Positions 46,792 through 58,994 of a stretch of 64,000 nucleotides of DNA are shown here, piece by piece; position 1 is the first letter of the stretch; every line of letters begins with the position of its first letter. Where the stretch lies: NCBI RefSeq assembly GCF_910592395.1, contig NC_088317.1:15128001-15192000 (forward strand), given 5' to 3'. This DNA comes from Lineus longissimus. Its lineage: Eukaryota > Nemertea > Pilidiophora > Heteronemertea > Lineidae. A program made the position numbers and the translations under genes. The notes beneath the pieces were generated by a model, which made no database searches, was not told where the DNA came from, and saw only the letters and a program-made list of their open reading frames with translations.

Positions 46792-49700
46792 ATGGATTCC
46801 TGTCTGCGAATTTTTTACTTCGCTCTTTACGCTATCATGGCTGGACATCTTGAAGGCATGCGGATGCGTCGACCAGAAGTTCCAGAGAGACCACACAACG
46901 GTGAGGACGACCAATATGGTTATCTCGATAGTAAGTACGATATTGGTCAGTATAAACCTAAACATTTTCGCGCCTACTTAATTTAGTGATTCCAGGAAAT
47001 GTCTGACCCCCCCCCCCCCCCCCAAGATTTTCACGATTTGTCTTGCGACCCTTTCTCTTGGATTTTCGAATACAAATAAAAGTGGAATAAAAAAGTAACT
47101 TTTGTTATCATTCTTCGCGAAATTAAGAAGAAATTAAACCGCTGAAAAAAATATCGGGGAAGCCAGTTTGTGCATTTACTGGTAGCTCAGGGAGATAGAA
47201 ATGTATAATGGCGTAGTGCAGTTAAACATTCATTGAAACTTGGTAGGCCTATTTTTGTATTCGTATCATCTGTCTGAACAACGGCAATGTTTAAATTAAT
47301 ATCTAGTGCGTATTCAAACCATCATACTTTTTCAAATGATAGTTCAATTCTCAAATTTTTCAACGAACGGAGTGGGGCTTGAAGGGCCAAATTGGGCATA
47401 AGATATGTTTCCATACAAAAACGGTTTCCAGCAGGACCTTAACTTCTCCAAACAGGATCATTGAAAAAACATTGAACTGCAATAGACAATGTACTAAAAT
47501 GGGTTGTAACCTTTGGCCTGCCTGAAATTCGCAAACCATGTACAAAACTGCCTCGCAACACTGGCGAATAATCGTTATCAGGGATCAGCATCTGTGCGAT
47601 ACTACAGGTGGCGGCGCATGGTGTCAAGCAGGGGTATTATCCTCCTGGCTTGGTGAATCCCACGCCCAAGTTGTCCCTTTGAGAGAAGTCTGCATGTTAG
47701 CTTTAGTAAACGCTGGATGTCTCACTTTCAACAAAACTTGTCTGCGAGACCACTGACGAAACAAACCCTGGGTGGAACGGCTAAACATGGGCCGATATGA
47801 ATAAAGTCTAGCAAATGCTTTTTCTTTAATTTTGTACAGAAAGACCTAGTGTAAATGTACATGTAGTTTTGGATAAAAGCATTTGCTAGTCTTTATTCTT
47901 ATCACCCATTGTCTTACATGTAGGGCAATCTCCCGGTTAGCAGACTAGTTTGTATCTACCAGCCCGCATGTTGTTGTACGGGGGGGGGGTATTTTGAAGG
48001 GCAGCTAGCATAAGCCATGTTCAGCTCCTGAACTTGTGGTACATGTACGCCAGGCGTGCCTCACGTACACAAGGGGTTAAAAATCTAGCTTAACTTGGAA
48101 GATAAAGCGTTCAGTTCACAAGTACTTACTTGATTGTATAAAATCATGCAACAGTTTCCAAAACAATACTCTTCAGAGATGTCACTGGTAGTGTTGTGTT
48201 GTGTTGACGGTATGTATCCATCTAAATGAAATTGCTTCAGTGTACCAGTATGATCTGCCAACCGCAGCTGATAACATCGGTGTCCCAGGGAATAATTATC
48301 ATGGCCATTGCTACATGGCAATCAGCTGTGAATGGAGTCGGCTTTATACTGGAAAAAACGGAGCGGAACGTACCGTTGATAAGTGGGGACCATTCATTAT
48401 TCTTTTATTCAGTATCCGCTGTGCGCGGTTTTTAACTGGGAGTTTTGAACGGCCCAGTTGAAACCTAAGGCTGAAATAAGCTTCCATTGATACATGTTAG
48501 CAGTTTCGAGTTCCCCTCGAGTAGTTGATTACTGTAGAACGGAAAATTTTCGCGACATAAATTTTCGCGAATGCCGAGACTTTGACATGATATACCTGAC
48601 GTGTCATTCCTGGAATGGTGGGATGGGTTCGTTAGGAGATTTTGTTCTATGCCACACAACGTTTTGTGCCCAGTACAGTCATCAATGAATACTCCCTATT
48701 CCGCTGAAAGCGGAACCACACCGTTTTTTCCAGTAAGCCTGTTTGTTACAGTGTTCGGAGAAAATACTTGTCACCGGTATACATAAAACGTGGGCTATGG
48801 GGGACTCTTTGATCCATATCAATGGTTCTAAAAGATCAACAAAATATACATGTATATAATGGAACATACATAAAGACATATAGACTGATCGCCTCGCTGC
48901 CTCAGAAAGAGAGCACATTCAAAAGAGCAGGTGGCACCTTTGCATATCCATGAATAAATAAAATTAAAATAAATTAATTAAATAAAAAATATTTATTTTA
49001 GCATATAGAATACAATTCACAAAACATATATAACTCTTATACCCGCTGTAAAGATTCACTTCTGCAAGCGACTATAGTTACACGCCTGTCTTTGAACTTA
49101 CAGAATCCCAATACACATTGAAAGTGACAAACACAGAGAACAACGAGGTGGTCTTCTTTCCAGCGCCCCCTAGGCCACCACCGACACCGCCCAATGTTAG
49201 GATGGATGACGTCATCATAGATCTCATTCTCAAACAGATGTCAACGGGTGAGTTGTCCGGGGAGCAGGCTTTGTCGAATATCACCATCGGGACGGCTGGG
49301 GTAAGTTGATTTCTGACATTTTCTTTTCTTGGCGCCCAGGTGGTGTAGGTCTCACTTGCCAGTCTGACGCATGTCGTTTCCATGGATATGAATAGGCCTG
49401 TCCTGTTAAAAATACTATTTTCTTGGACGTCATGATCTTAGTTTCCACTAACAGATGAGTGCGTGTAGTGATTTTATGACGCTATCTCCTTTGACTTTGG
49501 GACCAAGTCACCACCTCCTTTTGAATCCTGACAATATCAGGCCATTTCACTCGATACATACATGTACATGTCAACAATTTGGTCTCGGCTTCAAGCCGGG
49601 GCATGCAATGCGTTCCGCGTCTATAGCTGGCGCGAGTGGACAAAATTAAGAATTATGCCACGACATAAATAGCAATTGTGATGCACCATAAATCAACCAA

Positions 49701-52700
49701 TCAAAACATCGGATCGCGTGAATTATGCCGCGGCAGAATTCAGAATTATGCCACGGCATAAATAGGAATTGTGGTGTGGCATAATTAGACCAATCAGAAA
49801 GTGGCAATCGTTTATTAATGGTGCGGCATAAATCGCAGTTCCGTCCACAATTCCTATTTATGCCGCGCCATAATTCACGAGATCCGAGGTTTTGATTGGT
49901 TGATTTATGGTGCACCACAATTCCGATTTACTTCCGTCCTCCATAAATTACACTTCCGTCCACAATTCCTATTTAAGCCGCGGCACAATTCTCGAGATCC
50001 GAGGTTTTGATTGGTCGATTTATGATACACCACAATTCCTATTTATGCCGTTGCATAATTCTGAATTTGTCCACTCGCGCCAGCCATACGCGTCAGGGGC
50101 AAGTCTGACGTCACACCTGGAGGGCTTGTGAGACCATACATGTACATTGCTATTACGTCACTCCGGTTTTAGTTCCTATACGGGTCTCCGTCACGCCCGC
50201 AAAATTCCTCTGTACATACTTACAAACTAAGCATCATCAAAACCAGTTTCAACTTGACTTCGTTTCGGACACTAGTTGAATTGTGACTTGGTAATTTGCA
50301 GTGACTTGAACTTCGACGCGACTGAGTGCGAGCAAATAAAGAGTTAACGCATTGTTGTCGGTACAGTTGCGGATGATGATACTGAGCTATCAGAAAAACA
50401 TTACATGGAAGGCTTTGATCAATTACGTTGTACTTCTATACTGAACTTCCAGCAGTATCGCCGCCGTTGTCTCCGCCCATACCAGTTGTCTGTAAAGCTT
50501 AGCAAAGTCAATACATTGCGGGTCAATATGATTACATGTACTTCAGGAAATATCCACATTTACATGACGTGCAGTTTCTCTTTCTGTTATGTCTGATGTC
50601 CCATTTTTTATCAATTTTTCATCCCCTCTCCCACAGCCTGTCCCCACAGCGTCCAAAAATATCGAGTGGATTTATCCAAAAGGCTTCGGTCCAAATAACC
50701 GCCCAATTAAGGGACAGCGGCAGAGACCAGACCAACGCCTGAATCGCGGACAAAGATTACCTGGCGGAGGCCTGACGAGGGCAGACAAGGGGACCGATGA
50801 CAATACCAAGGGAAACCGAGGCAGGAAAGGTGATAGGGAGAAGGGTGGCAGGGGTAATGCCGGTGACAGGGGTAAGGGAGGCGACAGAAGTGATGCTGAT
50901 GCTGAGGATGGGAATGAAGAAGGAAGTGGTGGACCATCGAGGAGATGCAAATGTAAGAGAGGGCATAGAGGCAAGTAACAAGGATGGTTTAAAAAAATCC
51001 TTCTCAACATTTTTTGCCAGCATTTTATTCTCGCGGATTTCGCAAAGAACCTGGACGAAAATAAATATCGCGATAGTTTTTTGATTTGGCTCAAGCGCAC
51101 GCTTGCGTACACGGGGCGAGGGCGTAATGTTGTGCGCACGTAAAATCAACGGTCCCTTATGTTGTATACAGTATTACCAAAATGGTCGCAATCAAACACT
51201 TTCACAAGCATGCCCAAGTCATTGTACGGCGAATCGAAATCTTCCAATCAAATGAAGTACATGTAGCTTGATCGGCTTATTGTCCGTCCAAAGAGGATCC
51301 TTGCCCGTCTGGTAACATACATATTCATGTTCCAACCATTTTCAGGGCGAAGAGGCCCCCAAGGTCTTAAAGGCGACCCTGGCAAGATTGGCCCTAGAGG
51401 GCCCAAAGGTGATCACGGTTTGCCTGGCTTGCCCGGATCTCAGGTAAGGCGAGAGGAAAAGGCTGTCGAAAACTAGTAAATTGCGCGCTTATAGTTGTCG
51501 TCGCACGTTCTAACTTTTATTTTCGCCAGAGAATTTCAGTGAGGAAATGGGCGATTGATGATAGTTCCACATCGTGGAAGTTTGAAATGTCTCAAGATAG
51601 AATGTCCGGGGAACACATGATTATATTATGCGCTTTTAATCTAGAGCTGACAGTCATGGCCTCTATCGAACCATATACTGTAATCCGTCAGAATACAATA
51701 GGGCCGGACATTTTTCTGGGGGGCATTTCCTACTTCTACACCGAGACATACTGCTTGACCTTCAGAAAGGATCATTGTTTATGTAATAGGCCTATCTACA
51801 CTAAAATCGGATCAATGATAAAAGATCAGCTAAATGAATTATATGATATGCGGAGGGCTGCTACAATAGCGATATCAACTTAGAAAGAAATGGTCATCGT
51901 TAAACATGTCTGAAGTTCACTCAATATATGAAGTCAGTCTTCCGACATAAATTTAGCTTTGACTGGTTTGATGGCGAATTGTGAGCTACAAAACTCTGAC
52001 CAATAATACAGCCTTTGTTCATTTTTCCATATCAATTTACTTGAAGGGACCTCCAGGACCGACGTCGTTCATTGTGGAGGGTGGTCAGTCAGCTGGATCG
52101 CTCATACCCGGGCCAACAGGACCGCCAGGACGACGTAAGTTTAGGTCCTTACTGTGGGCAAACACTCAGGAGCAAAACCTGAATATCGGCCGGTGATGCT
52201 CTTTGGGAACCAACGAGTACGAGCATGACCTGAATAATTCTGTGATGCTCTGTGGGAACCAACGAGAAAATTTCAAAAAGAAAACAACAAATCATTATTC
52301 TCAAATGTTTGTAAGCTTTCATCAAAATTATGCTAAATGCTGTGGGTAACTAGCTCTGTAAACAATACATGCGTCATGATATGTAGGATGAAACCACATA
52401 CCCGGAGGAAACCATTACTCTGCGAAAGATCGAGGAAGCTGTCCACCCGGGAGTGTGGGCCTATGTCCATGTTCCAACAGGCAACGTGCGACGATGTTAA
52501 TCAACAGTGACAAGAGCTCGCATGATACATGCATTTGGGCAGCCTAGTTATTCGCCAAGTCAGCAAGAATACAGGTATGATAATAAGGAATTCGTTAAGA
52601 TGATCCGCGTTTACAGTTATTCTAGAATACATTGTAAGCATACTGAACTTCTAGCGGTATTGCCTCCGTTGCTTCCGCCTTGACGCGCGTTGTCTGGAAG

Positions 52701-55477
52701 CGGAGCAATGTCAATACAGTGAGGGTCAAGATGATTTTAAGCAGCAGGTGGAAGAAGTTCGCGTAAATATTAACAACCTAACGAAAACCAACTGCGAATG
52801 TCTTTTTTCTCTTCAATTCAGCCGGGCCATTCGGACCTAAGGGTGAACGAGGATCTTCTGGCATGCCTGGGTCGAAGGGGGAAGTGGGCCCAGCAGGGCC
52901 GCCGGGGCCTCCAGGTGGCGTCGGACAGAAAGGCAAACGGGGGAGGGATGGCATACCCGGGGTGAGTGTTGTTGCTGCATTTGTAGTTGATGCGCCTTGG
53001 AAATAATCATGCAGCTTTTACGTTAAGTTAAAGACTAGACTTACCTTCAACCACTGTACGTTACCATTCCGGCTACAATTATTCAGCAATGAGGCATAGT
53101 GCACTTGCAGAATAAGCATGCGATGGATTAGCAGGTCACACACTATTTCGTCGCAGAAAAGGCCTCATAGGCGCCTGCTAATCATTGTAAGCTTTCATGC
53201 ATGTAATCAGTCTACAGGGTCCACAAAATAACCACCTACCCTTCAGGTTTCAACTGAATGAGATGCTTTTCTTGAACGCAGCGCAGCGTTTGCGACTGTT
53301 ATCTATTGGTTAAATTTTGAGGCGTGCGTTCTCGCAATCGCGTGCATTGGAAGCCTAAAATAAAAATAAAATTTCAATGAGTGCGATCAAGCACACCTGT
53401 GCACGCACATCACGACTTCGCAACTGCATGTAGGACTCTTCCCTGCGTTGAAAACTACTTTTGGTAGATTAAAGTGCGAGCCTCGGCTTTATCGTTTTTA
53501 CTGCAATGCAGCTATCCCGAACCAACATAGTCTTTGGCCCAGCGCCGATATCGCGTGTGCTGTGCGATTCAAGCAAAATCGTATATGTGGATTCTACCCT
53601 AACTGCACCCCGAGTTAAGAAAAACCCAAAAATCGCATGCGTCGTAAAATTCATTTTAACCCGCGTCAAATCGTATTAGGTGAAAATCTATTCTTAGATC
53701 GGTACTTGCTGATAAGCGCATTCAAATATGGGTGTAATTTGATTGTAAACTAAAACGACATAACTTGAACCGGCTGACAGACAACACGCATGATCTTTGT
53801 TATGTTTCAGTTGGTTGTCTTTCCGAGTGAGGCCAGTATGATGGCCGAGAAAATCGAGGGTCTGCTGGTATACAGATCAGACGTGCAGCAGCTGTATCTG
53901 CGGGATAAAACAACTTGGAGACTCCTCAAGGTATTGTCACGCGGCCATTACAGAGGTTGCGCACCTTTGCGACTTTCCAGTCGGTCGCGCCCGAAAGTTT
54001 ACATACACAAGAATAAAATCTGCAATTCTAATGACAATTACTTCTTTTGATAAATGGCGTATGGGTTAACCTGTTCTTTCTTTGATTACACCAGAGTCTT
54101 TCGATACAATTATTTATCGAGAAACGCTGATTACATGGGAAAATACCATGGAAATATCACGATATCAAAATATCACAAAAGTGTATCTTTATAAATCCTG
54201 CGGCTATTGATATTAAAGTAGAAAAGAATCACAATCTGACCATTCTTGTAGCTTTGTATAAAAAAATTCGGAAACAAATCAGTCTATTATGATAATATCA
54301 CGAATCTCAATATTGAAACGCGCCCTTTTCTTTCCGAATATCTTTGCCACGGGAGGAGGCATGCGACTGTCAAAATGTTAGTTTAGCTTGACTCCACTCC
54401 CTTCCATCCTTGTTTACGTCAGCCGCGGTTGACCAGTGGGCTGGGTCCCTGGTTCGATGGTTCCAGTCCCAACGGTCGGCGTAAATCATTCGAGGCAGGT
54501 CTCTTTGCCCGACTCGCCGTACTTGCCTAACTTCGCCCAGATGGTTGCCGGTCGTATATGCTGAGGTCGTCCAACGAATGGCGTAAGGGAAAGGGAGTCA
54601 AGCTCCAATGTAACTAACATTTCGCGATGTGTCAACACTAAAGTTTCGAAATGTTTATTATAATACCCCGTTGTAATTCTCTGCTCTCCTCCCAGGTCTC
54701 ACGCTGTGGCGACGGCGTCATAGATGCACATGATGGTGAGGAATGTGATGACGGAAATGACATCATATCCGACGGATGTGCAGGTACGGCCATTTTCTTT
54801 GGAAGTCCCATCAAAAAGAGGCAAAGATTAGAGAAAACTTGATTATTGACATATTTACATGTATGAGTGCTCCAATTAGCATCGACACATTCTCTGACAA
54901 GTGTTTACACAATAATGAATGAGAGTGACTTCAGTATTTTATCAAGATCTCTAATTTACTCTCTTCAGACTGCTACCTAGCGTATTGTGGCGATGGCCTT
55001 GTCTACAAGGGCATAGAAGAGTGTGATGGGAACGATTTCTTCGGAGCTACGTGCAGCACCTACCGGCCAGGGTAATAAGTTCTCAATGATAGAAATGCAA
55101 TGATTAATCCAGTTAAGAATGGTGTTGTAAAAATCCAGTCTGCTGGGACGGAGCCGAGCTCCGAACAACTCATCGGGCCAGAGCTTATCCTGGATATTTA
55201 TTGTCGGAACAGCCATATTTCCACAATTTCCTGGGGAAGTTCCCCTGATCCCACTTTGAAACACACATGGTGTTCGGTTACCAACCCAAACAACCCCGTA
55301 GGTCCCCTCCGGCCGAAACAATCGACGACCCTGCATCAAAGGTGTACCTCATATAGGCTGCACAGATGATAATGACTGACTATTTGAATATGTTGTATCT
55401 TTTGCAGATATGTTGGAGAGTTGGGGTGTTCAAGGGATTGCACGATAGACTATAGCAACTGCCGCCAAGGAGGTTAA
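46792..55477 (+). CDS. Secreted collagen-like protein with XV/XVIII-type trimerisation segment and CGDG repeats
   Basis: A predicted extracellular matrix protein. Exons: 46792-46930, 49104-49300, 50637-50952, 51346-51443, 52047-52134, 52822-52961, 53811-53930, 54696-54783, 54969-55071 and 55408-55477. Phases agree and total 452 residues, stop TAA. The ATG sits in a GCCATGG context and starts a signal peptide ([15 protein letters not shown]). A Pro-rich, then a Gly/Lys/Arg/Asp-rich region follow. Exons 4 to 6 encode Gly-X-Y triplets ([38 protein letters not shown]) with one interruption in exon 5. Exon 7 ([20 protein letters not shown], then [15 protein letters not shown]) resembles the collagen XV/XVIII trimerisation domain. 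Exons 8 to 10 hold two Cys-rich repeats ([36 protein letters not shown]), the DUF4215-like pattern, in the place where XV/XVIII collagens carry endostatin. The exon 5 acceptor (TTGAAG) is weak. Confidence 0.87.
47007..47023 (+). repeat. 17-bp C tract
   Basis: An uninterrupted run of C in intron 1 of the collagen-like gene. Confidence 0.95.
47799..47899. mobile_element. 100-bp hairpin element in collagen-like gene intron 1
   Basis: GAATAAAGTCTAGCAAATGC at the left is matched by the inverted GCATTTGCTAGTCTTTATTC at the right, 19 of 20 bases. The 50-bp loop contains TGTACATGTA. It is a small MITE or a simple hairpin; no second copy was found. Confidence 0.7.
49624..50087. mobile_element. Foldback element, copy 2 (in collagen-like gene intron)
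   Basis: About 464 bp. The left end AGCTGGCGCGAGTGGACAAA is matched by the inverted right end TTTGTCCACTCGCGCCAGCC. The internal order of blocks is the same as at 17404-17872. It lies in the intron between exons 2 and 3 of the collagen-like gene. Each arm could form a long hairpin. Confidence 0.9.
50436..50532 (+). repeat. Dispersed repeat, copy 1 (partner 52642-52736)
   Basis: CTGAACTTC(C/T)AGC(A/G)GTATTG-type sequence, then CCGTTG, CTTCCGCC-like words, and CAATACA(T/G)TG(C/A)GGGTCAA at the end. The partner has the same order with about 80% identity by eye. Both are in introns of the collagen-like gene. Confidence 0.6.
52642..52736 (+). repeat. Dispersed repeat, copy 2
   Basis: Partner of 50436-50532: ACTGAACTTCTAGCGGTATT through GTCAATACAGTGAGGGTCAA. 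Confidence 0.6.
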
Positions 55478-55752
55478 AAGCCGGACTCCTCTCTTTTCTC
55501 TCGAATTTTGAGAGCACAATGTATACACTAAATATCGGGTAGATAAGAAAACGCGCCGAACTTCAGGGGTTGATAATTTCTTCTTCATTTTTTGTACTCT
55601 AGTGAAATTTATTCCATGTATAGATCTGCTATTTCTGTGCTTATTCTGAAATTGTGGTATCATTTGAAGCCACATGCGACAATCTTAAGCAACTATTTAA
55701 AAAACCCGAAAATATTAGTTTCAACAGCAGGTTTATTTTTGAACATTCTTTG

Positions 55753-55758
55753 AATAAA
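55753..55758 (+). terminator. Candidate polyadenylation signal of the collagen-like gene
   Basis: AATAAA 276 bases after the stop codon. It is the first clear hexamer on this strand after the last exon. Confidence 0.55.
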
Positions 55759-55841
55759 TTGCATTTATTATGCTGACACTGCATACAAGGAATGATAACG
55801 ATATTAGTATACACTTCTGCTGTACATCTTTTGGTTTTATT

Positions 55842-55929
55842 CGGGGTGGCCCAGAATTATTTTCCTTTGGACAATAGAATTCTATTGTGTATCCATTGTG
55901 TGAGGGAAAATAATTCTGGGCCGCCCTGT
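55842..55929. mobile_element. 88-bp hairpin MITE (GGGTGGCCCAGAATTATTTTCC)
   Basis: CGGGGTGGCCCAGAATTATT at the left is matched by the inverted AATAATTCTGGGCCGCCCTG at the right. A second inner palindrome, AATAGAATTCTATT, lies between. A related single end, CAGGGTGGTCCAGAAAAAAC, occurs near 57499. Confidence 0.75.
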
Positions 55930-58090
55930 AGTAGTTGACAACTGATCGGCTGTAGCCATCTGCTGAAAAATAAAATAAAAGAGTGCGCTGAAATGTATTT
56001 GTGTTATCTCTTTTGCTTTCAAACGTTCCTTCTTTAGATAAGCGTTTTTATGTGCAAAGGATTTTGAAGACAACGCACCATAAGTAACTTAGTTCGCTTC
56101 AAATAACCGGAATGGAGTGGGATTGCGTTCTCGCTTTTAATTGGTAGTAATGGGGACTTCAGGCGTTCACCTTCGCTCTGGTCGTAACCTCACGCTCGGC
56201 AGGGCAGAACTGCTGCCTGATCGTTTGTGGTCCGCCTCAGTAGAGTCCAGGTTTAGAGTGAGATATTAAGTAAAACTCTTGTGATGACTACGTACAGCCC
56301 GATTTTCCCATGAAACAGGAGTTTTAGTACGAACTGATATTTGGTTCCAAGTCCTAGAAATGAAGTTACACTCACCACTATCGGGATTAGAAAGACTTTT
56401 ATTTCTCAAAGTTGAATGTCCGTTTCCCTGCAAATAAAAAGAAAAGGTATGTATGCTTGGTCCAGATGTACTATATCGAGTAAGTGCCGAAAAACGGCTA
56501 CACTACCAAATATGGGATTGCACAAATACATGTAATACAAAGACTGTAGCTACATGTATATTCTAAAACAACTGGGTTTAGAATGAACCGCATATCACAG
56601 TGTCAATGCACTATACCTGTGGCATCTCACTTATGCTGATCTCCAATGATTATTTTCGCCAGAGTTGCCAGACGACTTTGTGAGGTAGTGGACATGGCTT
56701 GTGAATTTCAAGCAGGCATATGGCCTACAGTTCAATGTTTCGATTTCCTGCTGGTAGACTGAAAGCCAAACATAACTCATGCCCAACTCGTCCCTTTAAG
56801 ATGCCACCACCAGCACTGACACGGTTAACAAATACAGTCAACCTTGCGTATAACGGCTTTGCCTAAACCGTACAATTTCATATTGGCCCGGTCTATTTGG
56901 CAAGCCGCTCGCCGAACAGGCATTTTTTTTGTCCTGTTTGGAGAGCCGCTTGCCAAACAGCACTAAAAAGCCACCCTGTTCGGCAAGCCGGACTTGCCAA
57001 ACAGGGCAAAAATACTACCCTCTTTGGCGAGCCGGAGAGGTTACAACATGTTGGCGAATCAGAGAGCAGTGACGTCATATTCGAATTTATATGCGCATAT
57101 TTAACAATGGCCGACTTCCCGCTCTCGATTCAATTTCTGTTACTAAACTCGGGTTTTGGTCAATAATCCATGAAGAAGCATGTACATGTACATGACTGTA
57201 TGGATTTACAAAAAAAGTCATAAACGTGATTTAACTGATAAGCATGTTAAATGCATCAGTGTGCATTTCTAAAGGCGTTTCACTGTAACTCCAGTGTTGC
57301 TGGCCGTGTTGCTACGAATGATAATGAGCTCGTGGATGGTTAAATATGCATGAGTTCGGCTCTCCATCTAGGGCAGAAAAAAGGCGCTGTTTGGTGAGCC
57401 GGGCTTGCCAAATAGTCACTTCCTTTCATATTATACAAATGGTCCCTGTCTAATGCATCTCCTTTAAAATTCATTCACATATGACAGATTTCATGAACAG
57501 GGTGGTCCAGAAAAAACCCAACCGGAAACTTCCACTACCAGGGGGTTTTAATCATTGATATCAATGGATGGGGAATCTTTCTAGGAGAGGAATGATAACA
57601 AGATCGACAGATTCTGTTCAGTAGTTTTTGTTGTAGAGACGTTTTTGTGAAGCAAGGTTGGAGTCCCTTGGCCTGGTTCGATGCAGAATAAGACTGAACG
57701 CTTCTGCTGTAGGTTAGAAACATCTCGGTTGAGAGCTGAGGCCTGGCCATGCTCACACGACTTTTTGACTTTGAATCCAGTCGGGCATTCCAAATTACTC
57801 TTAGAAGTAAAGGTTTTTGAGCCTTTTGAAAAGCAATACAAGTTTTTTGGTCAATAAAAATATGCACCCAGTAGGTTTGCCAGCGAAATATAAAACCCTT
57901 AAATAAGGTATGATACTGATTTGAAGAAGACCGTACTTTATGGTGTACATGTTGTAGTGGCACCACGACGAGAGAGCACCATGAGATGTTTGGCAGAGAA
58001 ATGGCCGATTCCTTCACCCAGATGAAAAAGAATTATATTTCATGATCATCCCTAATCAACCTTAGATGTAACTGGGACCTGCCCATACGA
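55930..58090. other. No gene recognised apart from the MITE at 56885-57423
   Basis: Open frames up to 160 codons on the minus strand (57535-58017) show no family motif, signal peptide or splice-bounded domain that I can recognise. Confidence 0.4.
56885..57423. mobile_element. Mutator-like MITE, copy 2 (539 bp) with 9-bp target duplication
   Basis: Flanked by identical TTTCATATT at 56876-56884 and 57424-57432. The first 150 bp and last 75 bp match 25435-25678 closely. About 295 bp in the middle (roughly 57045-57350) are absent from copy 1, so copy 1 is an internal deletion derivative. The middle has no transposase frame. Confidence 0.93.
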
Positions 58091-58324
58091 TCACCTACTT
58101 GCATGTCTCTTCTGACGTCCCCAGCGATACATCGGATGCCCGCCGTAGCCACCGTGGCCGGCGTAGCCACCTTGGCCTCCTTGGCCTCCTTGGCTTCCGT
58201 ATCCTCCGTAGCCGGCGTAGCTTCCTCGGCCGTAGCCACCGTAGCTACCATAGCTACCGTAATATACGGCGTCGATACTGGCAACCAGCAAAGTGGCCGC
58301 AAGAAGCACATAGAGCGGATTCAT
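58091..58324 (-). CDS. Small secreted Gly/Tyr-rich protein, 77 residues
   Basis: Starting at 58324, the frame opens with a typical signal peptide (MNPLYVLLAATLLVASIDA). It is followed by a mature region made of GSYGSYGGYGRGSYAGYGGY-type repeats, a GGQGGQGGYAGHGGYGGH part, and a basic tail with RQKRH. Such compositions occur in cuticle, shell-matrix, byssal, silk-like and some antimicrobial glycine-rich proteins of invertebrates; I cannot choose between them. An in-frame ATG lies 54 bases upstream (58378), but the downstream one gives the cleaner signal peptide. A KR pair near the end could be a processing site. The stop is followed by GTGATC, so an extra spliced exon cannot be excluded. The plus-strand frames here are shadows. 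Confidence 0.7.
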   Translation of the reverse strand: MNPLYVLLAATLLVASIDAVYYGSYGSYGGYGRGSYAGYGGYGSQGGQGGQGGYAGHGGYGGHPMYRWGRQKRHASR

Positions 58325-58923
58325 GATATCGGCTGGTGACTGTTGGGCTGTGACAATATTGGCTGCGATGGCTGACACGGTGACTTCCTGAGAAGTCTTC
58401 CCACGTTATGAGCAACACCGCTATGGTTGTGAAGCTTCATCGCTGCCGAGAGCCGAGGAGTGTCATCAAGTGAGGCAGGTGGCTAGAATCTTCGGGAGAA
58501 GTATGCTGGATATGACTGATTAAAATATTCGAGTACTGCCGCTATTGATTGCAGGATGGAATGGTTGAAATTCATCAAATCATGCACACAACCTGTATGC
58601 AAAATGATAGACAGCCTATACATATGAAATGGCGTTGAATGAGGATCAACCCACGAAATAATGCTAATTTATCTTCTTGTTGTTACTCCTGTACAATAAA
58701 AGTACCCCGAGCTCAATAAACTCTATGTCGTTCGTCGTGGACTTAGTTCTATTTCGTTTTGAGGCAAACTGCACACACACGGGGCGATCTCGGGCCTTTC
58801 ACTGCGAGTCACCCCCAAACATCACAACGGACGTCAATCGCATACGGACTCTGCTCATATTCCCCCGAACGTCCAACCAACTAACCTCCACCCAGCCGGC
58901 CAATATGCGGGTATTATAGTTAG

Positions 58924-58931
58924 TGACGTCA
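58924..58931 (+). promoter_or_regulatory. CRE/ATF-like site upstream of 7SL copy 1
   Basis: TGACGTCA lies 64-71 bp before the start of copy 1. Human 7SL transcription uses an upstream ATF/CRE-type element, so the placement is meaningful. The matching position before copies 3, 4 and 6 reads TGTCGTCA, and before copies 2 and 5 the region is replaced. Function here is inferred. Confidence 0.5.
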
Positions 58932-58933
58932 AC

Positions 58934-58994
58934 CAATCAATTTAACATAATCATTCCATATCAACAAATAGCTTGCCTACCCAATGTTCTCTCA
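58934..58994 (+). promoter_or_regulatory. Conserved proximal 5' flank of 7SL genes
   Basis: About 55 bp directly upstream, including CATTCCATATCAACAAATAG and ATGTTCTCTCA, is kept before all six copies although the DNA further upstream differs between spacer types. That pattern suggests an upstream Pol III promoter element. Equivalent regions end at 59860, 60929, 61998, 62862 and 63931. Confidence 0.5.

Noticed and set aside
54430-54600. tRNA gene or tRNA-derived SINE (GGTTCGATGGTTCCAGTCCC)
   Set aside because: Only a loose B-box-like word; no A box at the right distance and no cloverleaf.
57535-58017. 160-codon minus-strand frame
   Set aside because: No recognisable domain, signal peptide or repeat; no supporting context.
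58099-58339. Plus-strand frames over the Gly/Tyr-rich gene
   Set aside because: Shadow frames produced by the repetitive GGY/TAY codons of the minus-strand gene.
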